The notes beneath the pieces were generated by a model. The model did not search any database and was not told where the DNA came from. It saw only the letters and a program-made list of their open reading frames with translations. A DNA stretch of 64,000 bases from Pseudomonas paralactis. Lineage in GTDB: Bacteria > Pseudomonadota > Gammaproteobacteria > Pseudomonadales > Pseudomonadaceae. The DNA is taken from contig NZ_JYLN01000002.1 of NCBI RefSeq assembly GCF_001439735.1, forward strand, positions 620,001-684,000, written 5' to 3'. The position numbers and the translations under genes are program-made. Within the stretch, counting starts at the first letter, position 1. Each line of letters opens with the position of its first letter. This document shows positions 8,740 through 20,746 of the stretch, in pieces.

Positions 8740-9297
8740 TTACATTCCTTTAACGGCAAAGATGCCATTGGCGTTACGCCAGTAGCCTTTGTAGTCCATG
8801 CCATAACCAAAGATATAGCGGTCGACGCACGGCAGACCCACAAAATCGGCTTTCAGTTCAGGACGGGCTTTGCGGTCGTGGTCTTTATCGATCAGTACGG
8901 CGGTGTGCACTTTGCGCGCGCCAGCATGTTTGCAGAAATCAATGATCGCCCCCAGGGTATGACCTTCATCGAGGATGTCGTCGATGATCAGCACATCGCG
9001 ATCGATGAACGAAACTTCCGGCTTGGCCTTCCAGAACAGGTCGCCGCCGCTGGTTTCGTTGCGATAACGGGTGGCGTGCAGGTATGAGGCTTCCAGTGGG
9101 AATTGCAGGTGGGTAAGCAATTTACCGGCGAAGATCAGACCACCGTTCATCACGCAAAAGACCACCGGGTTGGTGTCGGCCATTTCGCGAGTGATGTGCT
9201 CGCCGACCTTGGCGATTGCTGCTTCGACCTGCGCTTCGGTGTACAGGCAGTCAGCCTCGTGCATGATTTGACGGATATGCTCGAGATCAGCAGACAT
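8740..9297 (-). CDS. hpt: hypoxanthine-guanine phosphoribosyltransferase
   Basis: A 185-residue purine salvage enzyme that joins hypoxanthine or guanine to PRPP. The PRPP loop reads VLIIDDILDEGHTL (about residue 99). Family length matches. The start is set by MSADLEH with GGAG eight bases upstream; an open extension to 9366 is ignored. It is divergent from upp, grouping purine and pyrimidine salvage, and leads the cupin gene. Confidence 0.92.
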   Translation of the reverse strand: MSADLEHIRQIMHEADCLYTEAQVEAAIAKVGEHITREMADTNPVVFCVMNGGLIFAGKLLTHLQFPLEASYLHATRYRNETSGGDLFWKAKPEVSFIDRDVLIIDDILDEGHTLGAIIDFCKHAGARKVHTAVLIDKDHDRKARPELKADFVGLPCVDRYIFGYGMDYKGYWRNANGIFAVKGM

Positions 9298-9461
9298 GGC
9301 GCTCTCCAAGGGGGTGCTGTGGCAAGAAAAGCGGGCGAAGGTACGCTTCTCGTGCGCTCCAATCAAGCCTTTATGGACTAACGTACTTGATGTCTATAGG
9401 ACAACACCCTCGGATAGATTAATCTAGGCCGGTTTTTTTGCCCGCCGCCGGAGCCTTTCCC

Positions 9462-10100
9462 ATGCCCACTCGCGAGATCCGCCACCCGCTGATCCGACAC
9501 AAACTCGGCCTTATGCGCCGTGCCGACATTAGCACGAAGAATTTCCGTGAGCTTGCTCAGGAAGTCGGAGCGCTGCTGACTTACGAAGCCACCAAGGATT
9601 TACCCCTGGAAACCTACGAGATCCCCGGTTGGGCCGGTCCCGTACAAGTGGAGAAAATCGCCGGTAAGAAAATTACCGTCGTGCCTATCCTGCGTGCCGG
9701 TATCGGTATGCTCGAAGGTGTACTCAGCCTGATCCCGGGCGCCAAGGTCAGCGCCGTGGGCGTTGCCCGCAATGAAGAAACACTGCAGGCCCACACCTAC
9801 CTGGAAAAGCTTGTTCCGGAAATCAACGAGCGCCTGGCCATGATCATCGACCCGATGCTCGCCACTGGCAGTTCCATGGTTGCGACCATCGACCTGCTGA
9901 AAAAAGCCGGTTGCCGGGACATTCGCGCCATGGTGCTGGTGGCTGCGCCCGAAGGCATCGCCGCCGTCGAGAAGGCCCACCCGGATGTGCAGATCTACAC
10001 CGCATCCATCGATGAGCGCCTGAATGAACACGGCTACATCATCCCGGGCCTTGGCGATGCCGGTGACAAGATCTTCGGCACCAAGCAGAAGGACGCGTGA
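9462..10100 (+). CDS. upp: uracil phosphoribosyltransferase
   Basis: A 212-residue salvage enzyme making UMP from uracil and PRPP. Typical Upp start ([19 protein letters not shown]) and PRPP loop [17 protein letters not shown] lies eight bases before the ATG. The uracil permease gene follows directly, so uptake and phosphoribosylation of uracil are coupled in one transcript. Confidence 0.97.
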   Translation: MPTREIRHPLIRHKLGLMRRADISTKNFRELAQEVGALLTYEATKDLPLETYEIPGWAGPVQVEKIAGKKITVVPILRAGIGMLEGVLSLIPGAKVSAVGVARNEETLQAHTYLEKLVPEINERLAMIIDPMLATGSSMVATIDLLKKAGCRDIRAMVLVAAPEGIAAVEKAHPDVQIYTASIDERLNEHGYIIPGLGDAGDKIFGTKQKDA

Positions 10101-10102
10101 AC

Positions 10103-11377
10103 ATGCAGGATGAATTCAACGACCCGCTTTGGCGCCAGATCCTGTCTGGCGCACAGATGCTCTTCGTAGCATTTGGCGCGCTGGTGTTGATGCCGCTGAT
10201 CACAGGTCTTGATCCAAACGTCGCACTGTTCACCGCCGGCCTGGGCACCTTGCTGTTCCAGGTGGTGACAGGGCGGCAGGTGCCGGTATTTTTGGCATCA
10301 AGCTTCGCGTTTATCACTCCGATCATCCTCGCCAAGGGCCAATTCGGCCTGGCGGCGACCATGGGTGGGGTGATGGCAGCCGGCTTCGTCTATACGTTCC
10401 TGGGCCTGGCCGTGAAGGTCAAGGGCACCGGTTTTATCGACCGGCTGCTGCCACCGGTGGTCATCGGCCCCGTGATCATCTCGATCGGCCTGGCCATGGC
10501 GCCGATTGCGGCCAATATGGCCATGGGCAAATCCGGCGACGGCGCCGAGTTGATCCATTACCAGACGGCGATGCTGATCTCGATGCCCGCACTGCTGACC
10601 ACCTTGATCGTGGCCGTGTTCGGCAAAGGCATTTTCCGCCTAGTGCCGATCATCTCCGGCGTGCTGGTGGGTTTTGCCATGTCGTTCTACTTTGGCGTGG
10701 TCGACACGGCAAAGATCGCGGCTGCGCCGTGGTTCGCCCTACCCCACTTCACTGCACCTGAGTTCAACTGGCAGGCGATCCTGTTTATCGTCCCGGTGGC
10801 CCTGGCCCCGGCGATCGAACATATCGGCGGCGTGATTGCGGTGGGCAGCGTGACCGGTCGCGACTACCTGAAAAAGCCTGGCCTGCACCGCACTTTGCTG
10901 GGTGACGGTATCGCCACCACGGCTGCCGGCATGTTTGGCGGCCCGCCGAACACCACCTACGCCGAGGTGACCGGCGCCGTGATGCTGACCAAGAACTACA
11001 ACCCGAAAATCATGACCTGGGCGGCAGTGTTTGCCATCAGCCTGGCGTTTATCGGCAAGTTCGGCGCACTGCTGCAGAGCATCCCCGTGCCGGTGATGGG
11101 CGGGATTCTATGCCTGCTGTTCGGCTCGATTGCCGCAGTGGGGATGAACACGCTGATTCGCCACAAGATCGACCTGGGTGAAGCACGCAACCTGGTGATT
11201 GTGTCGGTAACGTTGGTGTTCGGGATTGGCGGTGTGCTGGTGGGTACCGGCACCGGCCCGGATGATTTCGGCCTCAAGGGCATCGCCCTGTGCGCCGTGG
11301 TGGCGATAGGTTTGAACCTGCTGCTGCCAGGTAATGATGGCTGGAAGAACAAGAAGCCGGATGAGCCGCTGATCTAA
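10103..11377 (+). CDS. uraA: uracil permease (NCS2 family)
   Basis: A 424-residue nucleobase:proton symporter with about 12-14 hydrophobic segments and the NCS2 features APAIEHIGGVIAVG and the GGPPNTTYAE block. It imports uracil for Upp. The ATG at 10103 has AGAAGGA nine bases upstream; a GTG at 10097 overlapping the upp stop is an alternative. Convergent with hisC, with no clear terminator between them. Confidence 0.95.
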   Translation: MQDEFNDPLWRQILSGAQMLFVAFGALVLMPLITGLDPNVALFTAGLGTLLFQVVTGRQVPVFLASSFAFITPIILAKGQFGLAATMGGVMAAGFVYTFLGLAVKVKGTGFIDRLLPPVVIGPVIISIGLAMAPIAANMAMGKSGDGAELIHYQTAMLISMPALLTTLIVAVFGKGIFRLVPIISGVLVGFAMSFYFGVVDTAKIAAAPWFALPHFTAPEFNWQAILFIVPVALAPAIEHIGGVIAVGSVTGRDYLKKPGLHRTLLGDGIATTAAGMFGGPPNTTYAEVTGAVMLTKNYNPKIMTWAAVFAISLAFIGKFGALLQSIPVPVMGGILCLLFGSIAAVGMNTLIRHKIDLGEARNLVIVSVTLVFGIGGVLVGTGTGPDDFGLKGIALCAVVAIGLNLLLPGNDGWKNKKPDEPLI

Positions 11378-11441
11378 GCCTCCAGTTTTCTGGTGTAGCT
11401 GGTGACCTCATTGCGGGCAAGCCCTTACTGCCTGTAAAGAA

Positions 11442-12494
11442 TTAGAGCTCGCCGAGCCCATCAATCAGCGCCTGGTTCTGCTCAGGCGTACCGATACTGA
11501 TCCGCAGGAACTGGGCAATCCGCTCCTGCTTGAAGTGCCGCACGATAACCCCCTGCTCACGCAACTTGGCTGCCAATCCAGCAGCGTCATGCCGTGGGTG
11601 GCGCGCAAAGATGAAGTTCGCCGCCGAGGGCAACACTTCAAACCCTTTGCCTTCCAGTTGCGCGACCACCTTGTTGCGGCTGTCGATCACCCTCTGGCAG
11701 GTCTGCTCGAAGTATTCACGGTCTTCGAACGCCGCCGCCGCGCCAACAATCGCCAGCCTGTCCAGCGGATAGGAGTTGAAGCTGTTCTTGACCCGCTCCA
11801 GCGCTTCGATCAGGTCTGGGTGGCCCACGGCCAGGCCCACACGCAAACCAGCCAGTGAGCGCGATTTGGACAGGGTCTGGGTCACCAGCAGGTTCGGGTA
11901 ACGGTCAACCAGGCTGATAGCGGTTTCGCCGCCGAAGTCGATGTAGGCTTCATCGACCACTACCACCGAATCCGGGCTGGCCTTGAGTATCTGTTCCACA
12001 GTATCCAGCGCCAACACGCAGCCGGTGGGCGCGTTCGGGTTGGGGAAGATGATGCCGCCGTTGGGCCTGGCATAGTCAGCGACGCGAATCTGGAACTGCT
12101 CGTCCAATGGCACCGCGTCGAACGTGATGCCGTACAGGCCGCAGTACACCGGGTAGAAGCTGTAGCTGATATCCGGGAACAGCAACGGCAGATCGTGCTG
12201 GAACAGACCATGGAAGATGTGCGCCAGCACTTCGTCGGAACCGTTGCCGAGGAACACCTTGCCGGCGTCGATCCCGTAATACCTGGCCACGGCCTGCTTG
12301 AGCAGGTCGCTGTTGGGGTCCGGGTACAGGCGCAAGTTGTCGTTCAACTCGGCCTGCATGGCCGCCAGCGCCTTGGGCGATGGGCCGTATGGGTTTTCGT
12401 TGGTGTTGAGCTTGACCAGCTTGGTCAGCTTTGGCTGCTCGCCAGGGACGTAAGGCACGAGGTCCTTGACGAAAGGGCTCCAGAATTTACTCAT
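11442..12494 (-). CDS. hisC: histidinol-phosphate aminotransferase
   Basis: A 350-residue fold-type I PLP enzyme converting imidazole-acetol phosphate to histidinol phosphate. The PLP lysine lies in [14 protein letters not shown] and the family [12 protein letters not shown] block is near the N-terminus. Last gene of hisG-hisD-hisC, starting three bases after hisD. Confidence 0.96.
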   Translation of the reverse strand: MSKFWSPFVKDLVPYVPGEQPKLTKLVKLNTNENPYGPSPKALAAMQAELNDNLRLYPDPNSDLLKQAVARYYGIDAGKVFLGNGSDEVLAHIFHGLFQHDLPLLFPDISYSFYPVYCGLYGITFDAVPLDEQFQIRVADYARPNGGIIFPNPNAPTGCVLALDTVEQILKASPDSVVVVDEAYIDFGGETAISLVDRYPNLLVTQTLSKSRSLAGLRVGLAVGHPDLIEALERVKNSFNSYPLDRLAIVGAAAAFEDREYFEQTCQRVIDSRNKVVAQLEGKGFEVLPSAANFIFARHPRHDAAGLAAKLREQGVIVRHFKQERIAQFLRISIGTPEQNQALIDGLGEL

Positions 12495-12497
12495 CTC

Positions 12498-13820
12498 TCA
12501 GTTCCCCTTCTCTTCAAGGATGCGATATTCGGCGCTGCGTGCGTGAGCGCTGAGGGATTCACCACGGGCCAGCACCGAGGCGGTCTTGCCCAACTCGGAA
12601 GCACCTTGTGGCGAGCAGAAGATAATCGACGAACGCTTCTGGAAGTCATACACCCCCAGCGGCGATGAAAAACGCGCCGTACCAGAGGTCGGCAGCACGT
12701 GGTTCGGGCCGGCACAGTAGTCGCCCAAGGCTTCGCTGGTGTGGCGCCCCATGAAGATCGCACCGGCGTGACGAATCGACGGCAGCCAGGCTTGCGGGTC
12801 TGCGACGGACAGCTCCAGGTGTTCTGGCGCGATGCGATTGGCCACTTCAATGGCCTGCTCCATGTCACGCACCAGAATCAGTGCGCCGCGGCCATTGATC
12901 GACTTCTCGATGATTTCGGCACGCTCCATGGTCGGCAGTAGCTTATTGATGCTGGCGGCGACCTTGTCGAGGAACTCGGCATCGGGGCTGACCAGGATCG
13001 CCTGGGCATCTTCGTCGTGCTCAGCCTGGGAGAACAAGTCCATGGCGATCCAGTCCGGGTCGGTCTGGCCGTCACACACCACCAGAATTTCCGAAGGGCC
13101 GGCGATCATGTCGATACCGACCTGGCCGAACACATGGCGCTTGGCGGTAGCGACGTAGATGTTGCCAGGGCCAACAACCTTGTCGACCTTCGGCACGCTT
13201 TCAGTGCCATAGGCCAGGGCCGCAACGGCCTGGGCGCCACCGATGGTGAACACGCGGTCCACACCGGCGATGCAGGCGGCAGCCAGCACCAGCTCGTTGA
13301 TTTCGCCACGAGGGGTCGGGACTACCATGACCACTTCAGTGACACCCGCCACTTTGGCCGGGATTGCATTCATCAACACGGACGACGGATACGAGGCTTT
13401 ACCGCCCGGCACGTAAAGGCCGGCGCGATCCAGCGGCGTGACCTTCTGGCCCAGTACGGTGCCATCGGCTTCGGTGTAGCTCCAGGAATCTTGCTTCTGC
13501 TTTTCGTGGTAGCTGCGCACCCGTGCCGCTGCGACTTCCAGGGCTTCGCGCTGGGGCGCGGTGATACGCGTCAGGGCCAGTTCCAGGCGTTCGCGGGGCA
13601 GGATCAGGTCCGCCATCGACTTGACGTCCAGGCCGTCGAACTGGCGAGTAAAGTCCACCAGCGCCGCATCACCGCGCTCGCGCACGGCTTTGATAATGTC
13701 GAGCACCCGCTGGTTGACCGAGTCGTCGGACACGCTTTCCCAGCTCAGCAGATGATCCAGATGATGGGCGAAATCCGGGTCGGCAGCGTTGAGTCGGGCA
13801 ATTGCAGTGGACGTGGTCAT
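12498..13820 (-). CDS. hisD: histidinol dehydrogenase
   Basis: A 440-residue zinc enzyme carrying out the last two oxidations of histidine synthesis with NAD. Clear family blocks [30 protein letters not shown] and [10 protein letters not shown], the latter with conserved Gln/His. Middle gene of the hisGDC set. Full length. Confidence 0.97.
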   Translation of the reverse strand: MTTSTAIARLNAADPDFAHHLDHLLSWESVSDDSVNQRVLDIIKAVRERGDAALVDFTRQFDGLDVKSMADLILPRERLELALTRITAPQREALEVAAARVRSYHEKQKQDSWSYTEADGTVLGQKVTPLDRAGLYVPGGKASYPSSVLMNAIPAKVAGVTEVVMVVPTPRGEINELVLAAACIAGVDRVFTIGGAQAVAALAYGTESVPKVDKVVGPGNIYVATAKRHVFGQVGIDMIAGPSEILVVCDGQTDPDWIAMDLFSQAEHDEDAQAILVSPDAEFLDKVAASINKLLPTMERAEIIEKSINGRGALILVRDMEQAIEVANRIAPEHLELSVADPQAWLPSIRHAGAIFMGRHTSEALGDYCAGPNHVLPTSGTARFSSPLGVYDFQKRSSIIFCSPQGASELGKTASVLARGESLSAHARSAEYRILEEKGN

Positions 13821-13948
13821 AGCGAGGGCCTCAATAGAATTGGCAAAAACTCAGGCGCCCTAAACTAGCAGTCGTTTCCGCTTGGGCACCTGAGAATTCT
13901 GGCTATGAGGCGGATAGACGGGCGTAGCTTTTCAGCTACGCGGGTGAG

Positions 13949-14584
13949 TCAACCGCGGTGTCGAGACTCCACTGCCTTGCGCAGGGTGTCGATCAACGCC
14001 TGGATACGGGCGTGCTGCATCTTCATCGAAGCTTTGTTGACGATCAGACGGGAGCTGATGTCGGCAATGAAATCCTGAGGCTCCAAACCGTTGGCGCGCA
14101 GGGTGTTGCCGGTGTCGACCACGTCGATGATCTTGTCGGCCAGGCCGATCAGTGGTGCCAGTTCCATCGAGCCGTAGAGCTTGATGATATCGACCTGGCG
14201 GCCTTGTTCGGCGTAGTAACGCTTGGCAACGTTGACGAACTTGGTCGCCACGCGCAGACGGCCCTTGGGCTCGACATCGCCGACACGGCCGGCGGTCATC
14301 AGCTTGCACAGGGCGATACGCAGGTCCAGTGGCTCATACAAGCCCTGACCACCGTATTCCATCAGCACATCCTTACCCGCGACACCGAGGTCGGCGGCAC
14401 CATGTTCAACGTAGGTCGGCACGTCGGTAGCCCGCACGATCAACAGGCGTACGTCGTCCTGGGTCGTGGGGATGATCAGCTTGCGGCTCTTGTCCGGATT
14501 CTCGGTCGGCACGATGCCCGCTTCAGCCAGAAGCGGCAACGTGTCGTCAAGGATGCGGCCCTTGGACAGTGCGATGGTCAACAT
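13949..14584 (-). CDS. hisG: ATP phosphoribosyltransferase, short form
   Basis: A 211-residue HisG catalysing the first step of histidine synthesis. It lacks the C-terminal regulatory domain, so it is the HisG-S type, which needs the HisZ partner for activity and feedback by histidine; hisZ is not in this window. The C-terminal half contains [13 protein letters not shown], the PRPP/ATP loop. Two stem-loops precede the gene. First gene of hisGDC. Confidence 0.96.
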   Translation of the reverse strand: MLTIALSKGRILDDTLPLLAEAGIVPTENPDKSRKLIIPTTQDDVRLLIVRATDVPTYVEHGAADLGVAGKDVLMEYGGQGLYEPLDLRIALCKLMTAGRVGDVEPKGRLRVATKFVNVAKRYYAEQGRQVDIIKLYGSMELAPLIGLADKIIDVVDTGNTLRANGLEPQDFIADISSRLIVNKASMKMQHARIQALIDTLRKAVESRHRG

Positions 14585-14614
14585 GGGAACGTCAGTCCTT
14601 CATCAGGCTATTGC

Positions 14615-14666
14615 TGTCCGGTCACAAACAGTGCCGGACACAGATCGAGGCCATGACAGCCTCGAT
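14615..14666 (-). other. two consecutive stem-loops upstream of hisG
   Basis: ATCGAGGC/GCCTCGAT (14644-14666) and TGTCCGG/CCGGACA (14615-14640) are perfect short stems following each other in the region read before hisG. No T-run and no histidine-rich leader peptide is seen, so a classical his attenuator is not supported. Confidence 0.45.
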
Positions 14667-14683
14667 TTGAAACAAACCAGTGT

Positions 14684-14781
14684 GTAGGAGCGAGCTTGCT
14701 CGCGAAGAACGTCAACGATAACGCGTTTATTCAGAGTCAACGCGGTGCACATGAGGCCTTCGCGAGCAAGCTCGCTCCTAC
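14684..14781. repeat. REPIN copy 4
   Basis: GTAGGAGCGAGCTTGCTCGCG ... CGCGAGCAAGCTCGCTCCTAC with the AACGTCAACGATAACGCG core. It sits between murA (13 bases from its stop) and the hisG leader. Confidence 0.92.
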
Positions 14782-14794
14782 AGAGCAGCGGGGA

Positions 14795-16323
<1,529 letters not shown>

Positions 16324-16366
16324 GCTCAACCTCTATCGGCGCCCAGTGCGCACGGGTCGCACATCA

Positions 16367-16422
16367 TACAAAAAAGCCCCGCGCCTGCGAACCCCGCATA
16401 GCAGGACTCTGACGGGGGGCTT
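16367..16422 (-). terminator. probable terminator after mlaB
   Basis: Read on the minus strand, AAGCCCC and GGGGCTT form the base of an imperfect hairpin closed by six T, between the mlaB stop and ibaG. It would separate the mla transcript from ibaG-murA. Confidence 0.65.
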
Positions 16423-16438
16423 CTCTGATGAATGTGTA

Positions 16439-16744
16439 TTAAGGGTGTGCCAACATCTCGGTCAGGCCGGAAACCTCGGCAATCTCGCGCATGTCTTCCG
16501 GCAAGGCACGGATACTAAGCGGCTTTTTTGCCGCTTCGGCATCGCGCATGAAGCAAAGCAGCAACGATAGACCAACGCTGCTGGATTTGGTCACCGCCGA
16601 ACAGTCAACCACCAGCGCAGGCGCGCCGCTGGCCTTGATCAGTGCCTGGCCCTGCTTGCGCAGGTCAGGCCCGGTACGGTAATCCAGCACGCCGCTGAGC
16701 AACAGCTCGCCGGCGTCGCCGATACGAACGGCTGCCTCGGTCAT
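16439..16744 (-). CDS. mlaB: MlaB, STAS-domain component of the Mla ABC transporter
   Basis: A 101-residue cytoplasmic STAS protein that binds and stabilises the MlaF ATPase in the MlaFEDB complex. The STAS pattern, with LVVDCSAVTKSSSVGLSLL holding the conserved serine, is clear. Last gene of mlaFEDCB; overlaps mlaC by four bases. Confidence 0.9.
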   Translation of the reverse strand: MTEAAVRIGDAGELLLSGVLDYRTGPDLRKQGQALIKASGAPALVVDCSAVTKSSSVGLSLLLCFMRDAEAAKKPLSIRALPEDMREIAEVSGLTEMLAHP

Positions 16745-17388
16745 TGCGCAGCCTTCCCGGCTTCTTTATCGGAGGTTTCCTTGGCTTTGGCGACTTCGCC
16801 TGCCCAACCGTTGATGGTCTTGTCCAGGTCGTTGCCGTTGCGCTGCATCGCGTCGGCGAACTGATCACGGAACAGTTTGCCGATGTTAATGCCGTTGATG
16901 ATCACGTTGCGCAGTTTCCACTCGCCCTTGACCTTCTCCAGCGTGTACTGCACAGGGTAGACAGCACCGTTGTTGCCCTTGACGCTCATGTTGACGCTGG
17001 TGCGATCGCCCGACTCATCGCCGGCAGGTGCGACGGTAATGCCCTGGTTGTTGTACTCAAGCAACGCGTTACCGTAGAACTGGAACAGGCCGCGCTTGAA
17101 GTTTTCCTGGAAGGTCTGCATCTGCGCAGGTGTTGCCTTGCGCGAATACTTCACCGTCATGATGCTGCGCGAAATGCCCTCGGCATCGACTACCGGGCCG
17201 ACAATGGTATTGAGCGCGTTATAAAACTGACTTGGGTCTTGCTTGTACTTTTCTTTGTTGGCAGTCAGGTCGGCCAACATTTTGTTGGTCGTGTCCTGCA
17301 CCAGGTCGTGAGCAGAACCTGCCGCGTTAGCCATCAGCGGCAGCGCCGCCAGCAGCACCAGCAGGCCACGTCGCAAGGTAGAGATCAT
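16741..17388 (-). CDS. mlaC: MlaC, periplasmic phospholipid shuttle
   Basis: A 215-residue periplasmic protein carrying phospholipid between the outer-membrane MlaA complex and inner-membrane MlaFEDB. N-terminal signal MISTLRRGLLVLLAALPLMANA with an ANA cleavage site. ATG 17388 has AGGA eight bases upstream; an ATG at 17403 overlapping the mlaD stop would add MRNLF and cannot be excluded. Confidence 0.94.
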   Translation of the reverse strand: MISTLRRGLLVLLAALPLMANAAGSAHDLVQDTTNKMLADLTANKEKYKQDPSQFYNALNTIVGPVVDAEGISRSIMTVKYSRKATPAQMQTFQENFKRGLFQFYGNALLEYNNQGITVAPAGDESGDRTSVNMSVKGNNGAVYPVQYTLEKVKGEWKLRNVIINGINIGKLFRDQFADAMQRNGNDLDKTINGWAGEVAKAKETSDKEAGKAAQ

Positions 17389-17399
17389 GAACAGATTCC

Positions 17400-17867
17400 T
17401 CATTTAGCGTCTTTATTGACCGTATTGAGCAGGAATTTACCGATCAGGTCTTCAAGTACCAACGACGACTGTGTGTCGTGGATTGTCGAGCCATCCTTGA
17501 GCAAGGCTGTTTCCCCGCCCACGCTGACACCGATGTATTTCTCGCCCAGCAGCCCCGCAGTGAGGATAGATGCCGTGGAGTCGGTCGGCAGATTATCTAC
17601 CTTCTTGTCCAACTGCATGGTCACTCGCCCGGTGAAGCTGTCGCGATCCAGATCGATGGCCGTGACCTTGCCGATGGTAACGCCGGCCATGGTCACTTTA
17701 GCTCTGACCGTCAAACCGGCGATATTGTCGAAGTATGCGTAAAGTTTATAGGTGTCGGCGGTAGGGCTGGCCGACAGGCCGCTGACTCGCAGGGCCAACA
17801 ACAGTAAAGCCAGGATGCCAGCCAGCAAGAAAAGGCCGACACCGATCTCCACAGTGCGGTTTTGCAT
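17400..17867 (-). CDS. mlaD: MlaD, MCE-domain substrate-binding protein
   Basis: A 155-residue inner-membrane-anchored MCE protein. One N-terminal membrane span (about residues 8-28) precedes a single MCE domain with VRAKVTMAGVTIGKV and LLGEKYIGV. It forms the hexameric ring above MlaE. Its start overlaps the mlaE stop by one base. Confidence 0.95.
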   Translation of the reverse strand: MQNRTVEIGVGLFLLAGILALLLLALRVSGLSASPTADTYKLYAYFDNIAGLTVRAKVTMAGVTIGKVTAIDLDRDSFTGRVTMQLDKKVDNLPTDSTASILTAGLLGEKYIGVSVGGETALLKDGSTIHDTQSSLVLEDLIGKFLLNTVNKDAK

Positions 17868-18664
17868 CAGAAATCTCCAAACATCAAGGCGGTCAAAATG
17901 AAGTCAAGGCCCAGTACCGCCAGCGAGGCGTACACAACGGTCTTGGTAGTGGCACGACTGATCCCTTCTGAGGTGGGCTCGCAGTCATAGCCTTGGAATA
18001 CGGCAATCCAGGTCACCACAAAGGCAAAGACAATGCTCTTTATGATGCCGTTGAGCACGTCACCGGTGAAGGTCACGCTGTTTTGCATGTTGGCCCAGTA
18101 GGAACCGTCATAGACGCCCAACCAGTCAACCGCCACCCACGAACCGCCCCAGATACCCACCACGCTGAAAATCATCGCCAGCAATGGCAGGGAAATGAAG
18201 CCGGCCCACAGGCGCGGAGCAACAATGTACTTGAGCGGGTCCACGCCGATCATTTCCAGGCTGGACAACTGCTCGGTGGACTTCATGTTGCCGATTTCGG
18301 CGGTCAGCGCCGAACCTGCGCGCCCTGCGAACAGCAAGGCAGTGACCACCGGGCCAAGCTCACGCAGCAGAGTCAAGGCCACCATCTGGCCTACTGCCTG
18401 CTCGGAGCCGTAGCTGGACAGGATGTTGAAGCCCTGCAGCGCCAGCACCATGCCGATGAACACCCCGGAGACCACAATAATCACCAGAGACATCACCCCC
18501 ACCGCATGCAGCTGCTTGAGCAGCAGGCCGAAGCCGCCGCCGATGCCGCCGCGACCCAGCAAGGCGTGGAACAGGAAAATGGTCGAACGCCCCAGGACTT
18601 CGACGATGTCGATGCCCGAGCGACCGAAAAGGCGAACCTTTTCGATAAGAGATGTCTTGCGCAT
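17867..18664 (-). CDS. mlaE: MlaE, permease of the phospholipid ABC transporter
   Basis: A 265-residue polytopic membrane protein of the MlaE/YrbE family with five to six hydrophobic segments; family blocks [25 protein letters not shown] and the C-terminal [15 protein letters not shown] region are clear. Overlaps mlaF and mlaD ends by one base each, showing translational coupling. Confidence 0.96.
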   Translation of the reverse strand: MRKTSLIEKVRLFGRSGIDIVEVLGRSTIFLFHALLGRGGIGGGFGLLLKQLHAVGVMSLVIIVVSGVFIGMVLALQGFNILSSYGSEQAVGQMVALTLLRELGPVVTALLFAGRAGSALTAEIGNMKSTEQLSSLEMIGVDPLKYIVAPRLWAGFISLPLLAMIFSVVGIWGGSWVAVDWLGVYDGSYWANMQNSVTFTGDVLNGIIKSIVFAFVVTWIAVFQGYDCEPTSEGISRATTKTVVYASLAVLGLDFILTALMFGDF

Positions 18665-19473
18665 CAGCGCTTCCCCAGAAGATCTGAGCGGTAGTCCGCT
18701 GCCGGAAAGTGAAAAGGCACCGGGCCATCGGGATCGCCGGTCATGAATTGGCGGATGCGCGGGTTATCGGCGTTCATCAGCTCTTCAGGCGTACCCTGCC
18801 CCAGCACCTGGCCATCACCCACTACATACAGGTAGTCGGCGATGCTCGCGGTTTCGGCCAGATCGTGGGAGACCACGATACTGGTGATACCCAATGCATC
18901 GTTGAGCAGGCGGATCAGCCGCACCAGCACGCCCATAGCGATCGGATCCTGACCCACGAATGGCTCGTCGTACATGAGGATTTGCGGGTCGAGGGCAATG
19001 GCTCGTGCCAGCGCTACACGTCGCTTCATACCGCCGGACAATTCGTCAGGCATCAGGTCGATGGCACCGCGAAGGCCAACGGCCTGCAGTTTCAGCAACA
19101 CAATGTCACGAATCATTTCATCGGACAGCTGGGTATGCACCCGCAGCGGGAAGGCTACGTTTTCAAACACATCGAGGTCGGTAAACAGCGCGCCGCTCTG
19201 GAACAGCACGCCCATATGCTTGCGCGCATCGAACAGATCGCTGCGCGACAGCGTCGGCAGGTTCTGGCCGTTGACCCACACTTCGCCGGCACTGGGGCGC
19301 AATTGCATGCCCATCAGGCGTAACAGGGTGGTCTTGCCGCAACCGGAAGGCCCCATGATGCCCGTGACCTTGCCGCGAGGAATGCGAATATCGACGTTAT
19401 TGAAGATGCTGCGCGAACCGCGCTTGAAGGTAAGGCCCTTCAGCTCGACCGCGTAGGCGTTATCGGCACTCAT
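18664..19473 (-). CDS. mlaF: MlaF, ATPase of the phospholipid ABC transporter
   Basis: A 269-residue ABC ATPase: Walker [10 protein letters not shown] (41-49), signature LSGGMKRR, Walker [13 protein letters not shown]. With MlaE, D and B it moves phospholipid to keep outer-membrane asymmetry. First gene of mlaFEDCB, divergent from kdsD across 298 bases. Confidence 0.96.
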   Translation of the reverse strand: MSADNAYAVELKGLTFKRGSRSIFNNVDIRIPRGKVTGIMGPSGCGKTTLLRLMGMQLRPSAGEVWVNGQNLPTLSRSDLFDARKHMGVLFQSGALFTDLDVFENVAFPLRVHTQLSDEMIRDIVLLKLQAVGLRGAIDLMPDELSGGMKRRVALARAIALDPQILMYDEPFVGQDPIAMGVLVRLIRLLNDALGITSIVVSHDLAETASIADYLYVVGDGQVLGQGTPEELMNADNPRIRQFMTGDPDGPVPFHFPAADYRSDLLGKR

Positions 19474-19771
19474 CTAATCTCCTTGGGATGCAGCCTTTCA
19501 CTCAGACACCATGTGTGCGACTTTGGTTTGCAACGGATGCGCAATAATTAGGCACATGGGTTGGGCGGACCGAACTGGCGGCGAACTATATCACCGCTGG
19601 TGCAGAGCCCCCAAGGCCGGAACAGCGCTCGTTCAGATTTAGGACAGGGAATAACCGTTACCGAAGGTGATTGGCTGGAACTTCGCGCACAAAGCCTGAC
19701 GAACTTACGTGAGGGAATTGATCATTACCGCTATAATCGCCGCCTTTTCGTCAGGCTATACGATTTCAGAC
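19474..19771. promoter_or_regulatory. divergent mlaF/kdsD control region
   Basis: A gene-free 298-base region. For kdsD a perfect -10 hexamer TATAAT lies at 19732-19737, 34 bases before the ATG; no good -35 is seen at the right distance. No clear mlaF promoter was picked out. Confidence 0.5.
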
Positions 19772-20746
19772 ATGAGCCAATCCAGCGAGCTTGTTCAATC
19801 CGCACAACGCACCATCCGCCTAGAGCTTGAAGCCGTAGAAGGCTTGCTGGCCCATATCAACGCGGATTTCGTGCGCGCCTGCGAGATGATCCTGGCCAGC
19901 AAGGGCCGTGTTGTCGTGGTCGGCATGGGTAAATCCGGCCACATCGGCAACAAGATCGCCGCCACCCTGGCAAGCACCGGCACCACCGCTTTTTTCGTAC
20001 ACCCGGCCGAAGCCAGCCACGGCGACATGGGCATGATCACCAAGGATGACGTGATTCTGGCGCTGTCCAACTCGGGCACCACCAACGAAATCGTGACCTT
20101 GCTGCCGTTGATCAAGCGTCTGGGCATCCAGATGATCAGCCTCACCGGCAACCCGGAATCGACCCTGGCCAAGGCCGCCGACGTCAACCTCAACGTGCAC
20201 GTGGCCCATGAGGCCTGCCCGTTGAACCTGGCACCGACGTCCTCCACCACTGCCGCACTGGTCATGGGCGATGCCCTGGCGGTGGCGCTGCTGGAGGCCC
20301 GTGGGTTTACCGCTGAAGATTTCGCATTTTCCCATCCAGGCGGCGCCCTCGGCCGTCGTTTGCTACTTAAAGTGGAAAATGTCATGCATTCGGGTGCCGA
20401 ACTGCCAAGCGTTCCACGCGGCACCCTGCTCAGGGATGCGCTGATGGAAATGACCCGCAAGGGCCTGGGCATGACGGCAATCCTGGAAGCTGACGGGCGC
20501 CTGGCCGGGATATTCACCGACGGTGATCTGCGCCGCACACTGGACCGCACCATCGATATTCACACCGCGACCATCGACGCGGTGATGACACCCCACGGCA
20601 AGACCGCCCGCGCTGAAATGCTCGCGGCTGAAGCGCTGAAAATCATGGAAGACCACCGGATCGGTGCGCTGATCGTCGTCGATAACGATGATCGACCGAT
20701 CGGAGCCCTAAACCTTGGCGACTTGCTGCGCGCAGGAGTGATGTAA
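19772..20746 (+). CDS. kdsD: D-arabinose-5-phosphate isomerase
   Basis: A 324-residue KpsF/GutQ family enzyme converting ribulose-5-phosphate to arabinose-5-phosphate, the KDO precursor. An N-terminal SIS domain (GMGKSGHIGNKIAATLASTG) is followed by two CBS domains. The start MSQSSELV is chosen over an open GTG extension. Heads the KDO/LPS transport cluster; kdsC starts directly after its stop. Confidence 0.96.
   Translation: MSQSSELVQSAQRTIRLELEAVEGLLAHINADFVRACEMILASKGRVVVVGMGKSGHIGNKIAATLASTGTTAFFVHPAEASHGDMGMITKDDVILALSNSGTTNEIVTLLPLIKRLGIQMISLTGNPESTLAKAADVNLNVHVAHEACPLNLAPTSSTTAALVMGDALAVALLEARGFTAEDFAFSHPGGALGRRLLLKVENVMHSGAELPSVPRGTLLRDALMEMTRKGLGMTAILEADGRLAGIFTDGDLRRTLDRTIDIHTATIDAVMTPHGKTARAEMLAAEALKIMEDHRIGALIVVDNDDRPIGALNLGDLLRAGVM

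Noticed and set aside
14600..14670. Classical his attenuator before hisG
   Set aside because: Two stems are present but there is no histidine-rich leader peptide and no T-run.
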